A program made the position numbers and the translations under genes. 7,441 bases of DNA, from NCBI GenBank assembly GCA_018662905.1, contig JABJFE010000033.1, positions 1 to 7,441 on the forward strand, in the 5' to 3' direction. This DNA comes from Flavobacteriaceae bacterium. GTDB lineage: Bacteria; Bacteroidota; Bacteroidia; Flavobacteriales; Flavobacteriaceae. Position 1 is the stretch's first letter, and every line of letters starts with the position of its first letter. This document shows, piece after piece, positions 6,368 to 7,441 of this stretch. Below the pieces are notes generated by a model. That model was given only the letters and a program-made list of their open reading frames with translations. It was not told the DNA's origin and did no database searches.

Positions 6368-7441
6368 ATGCTTAAGCAGTTTTTACAATTAAAACTTTCT
6401 CAAAAACTATCTCCTCAACAAATTCAGTTGATGAAGTTGATTGAACTTCCTCTTCAAGAGCTTGAAGATAGATTGTCCAGAGAAATTGAAGAAAATCCGG
6501 CTCTAGAATCAGGAAAAGAGCAAGAAGAAGACTACTTTGATAATGAACCAGATTACGAACAAGAAGCAAAAAATGAGGATAATGAACTTAACGTAGAAGA
6601 CTACTTAAGTGACGATGACATTCCAGATTATAAATTAAAAACTAATAATTACAGCGACGATGATGAAGAAAAATCTTTGCCATTTGTTTCGGGAATAAGC
6701 TTCAATCAGTTTTTAAAAAATCAATTGACAACTTTTTCGCTAAATGAAAATGATAGTAAAATTGCTGAATTTCTAGTTGGAAGTGTAGATCAATCAGGAT
6801 ACATAAGAGCTGACTTACTAGATATTGTCGATGACCTAGCCTTTACTATGGGAATTTATACTGATTTAGATTCTTTAACTAGAGTCTTAAACAAAATTCA
6901 TCTTTTAGACCCGCCTGGTGTTGGAGCAAGAGATTTACAGGAATGTTTAGTTCTTCAATTAAAAAGAAAAAAAGAAAGTAGTTCTGTTAATAATGCTATT
7001 CAAATTTTAAAAAAATATTTTGACTTATTTATAAAAAAACATTATCAAAAAATAATTCAAAAACTTAGTATTTCTGAAGATGAATTAAGAGATGCCATAA
7101 AACAAATAGAAAAATTAAATCCTAAGCCTGGTTCAGCATTTTCTGAACCGACAAAAATTAATTCAACAATAATTCCCGATTTTAAAATTGAAATTAATGA
7201 AAATAAACTCTCATTAAATTTGAACTCTAGAAATGCGCCTGAACTATATGTTTCAAATGAATATAAAAACATGTTGTCTGGTTATCAGGAAAATAAAAAC
7301 ATTTCTAAAAGTCAAAAACAAGCTGTTACATTTATCAAACAAAAACTAGATTCGGCAAAATGGTTTATTGATGCTATCAATCAAAGAAATCAAACTCTAT
7401 TAATTACTATGAATACCATAATGGAATTTCAAAATAAGTAT
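6368..7441 (+). CDS. rpoN: RNA polymerase sigma-54 factor RpoN, 5' part (partial)
   Basis: The frame opens at ATG 6368 and stays open for 358 codons to the right edge, so the gene is cut by the window. Region I (residues 1-48) is the glutamine- and leucine-rich segment of sigma-54 that answers to AAA+ activators: LKLSQKLSPQQIQLMKLIELP, then EIEENPALE (39-47). Region II (about 49-102) is strongly acidic and low in complexity. The core RNA polymerase binding region follows, with VDQSGYI (140-146), the signature LDPPGVGARDLQECLVLQL (180-198) and LNPKPGSAF (250-258). The later stretch ending near residue 358 matches the section leading to the DNA-binding domain. The helix-turn-helix that reads the -12 element and the RpoN box that reads -24 must lie beyond the window, since family members are usually about 480-500 residues. 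Sigma-54 directs activator-dependent transcription, but no regulated target or activator gene is present here. No Shine-Dalgarno motif precedes the start. Confidence 0.94.
   Translation, partial: MLKQFLQLKLSQKLSPQQIQLMKLIELPLQELEDRLSREIEENPALESGKEQEEDYFDNEPDYEQEAKNEDNELNVEDYLSDDDIPDYKLKTNNYSDDDEEKSLPFVSGISFNQFLKNQLTTFSLNENDSKIAEFLVGSVDQSGYIRADLLDIVDDLAFTMGIYTDLDSLTRVLNKIHLLDPPGVGARDLQECLVLQLKRKKESSSVNNAIQILKKYFDLFIKKHYQKIIQKLSISEDELRDAIKQIEKLNPKPGSAFSEPTKINSTIIPDFKIEINENKLSLNLNSRNAPELYVSNEYKNMLSGYQENKNISKSQKQAVTFIKQKLDSAKWFIDAINQRNQTLLITMNTIMEFQNKY

Noticed and set aside
6372..7272. Minus-strand open frames (6372-6569 and 7057-7272) at the right end
   Set aside because: The opposite strand encodes the sigma-54 N-terminal regions without interruption, so these are shadows.

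Overview
The window is about 7.4 kb of AT-rich DNA (roughly 30% GC by eye) carrying a compact, entirely + strand run of housekeeping genes. The order is rpsB (3' end only), tsf, pyrH, frr, an RND/MMPL-type membrane protein, asnS and rpoN (5' part only). This gene order, the lack of Shine-Dalgarno motifs before any start, the low GC and the style of the proteins point to a member of the Bacteroidota, most likely a flavobacterium, possibly a marine one. This assignment is inferred; there is no rRNA in the window.

Layout. Positions 1-274 hold the end of ribosomal protein S2 with a long Lys/Glu-rich tail. Positions 277-1101 encode elongation factor Ts, starting 2 nt after S2 stops. After a 65-nt AT-rich gap, 1167-1874 encodes UMP kinase, and 1877-2428 encodes ribosome recycling factor from a GTG codon, again 2 nt after the previous stop. 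After 27 nt comes a 790-residue, twelve-helix RND-superfamily protein (2456-4828). After 63 nt, which contain a good match to the Bacteroidota -7 promoter element, comes asparaginyl-tRNA synthetase (4892-6316). After 51 nt the sigma-54 gene rpoN begins at 6368 and runs off the right edge with its frame open.

How the genes fit together. rpsB, tsf, frr and asnS all serve translation: small subunit structure, EF-Tu recycling, ribosome recycling and charging of tRNA-Asn. pyrH supplies UDP for RNA, DNA and sugar-nucleotide synthesis and is commonly found between tsf and frr. The membrane protein has no known functional link to them; its place here looks like conserved lineage synteny. rpoN adds a global alternative sigma factor at the end.

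I found no mobile element, CRISPR array, tRNA or rRNA gene, defence system or foreign-looking segment, and no evidence of a novel system. The most distinctive observation is that the RND protein keeps the intramembrane acidic motif only in its C-terminal half; the matching positions in the N-terminal half are Pro-Asn. No gap between genes exceeds 65 nt.
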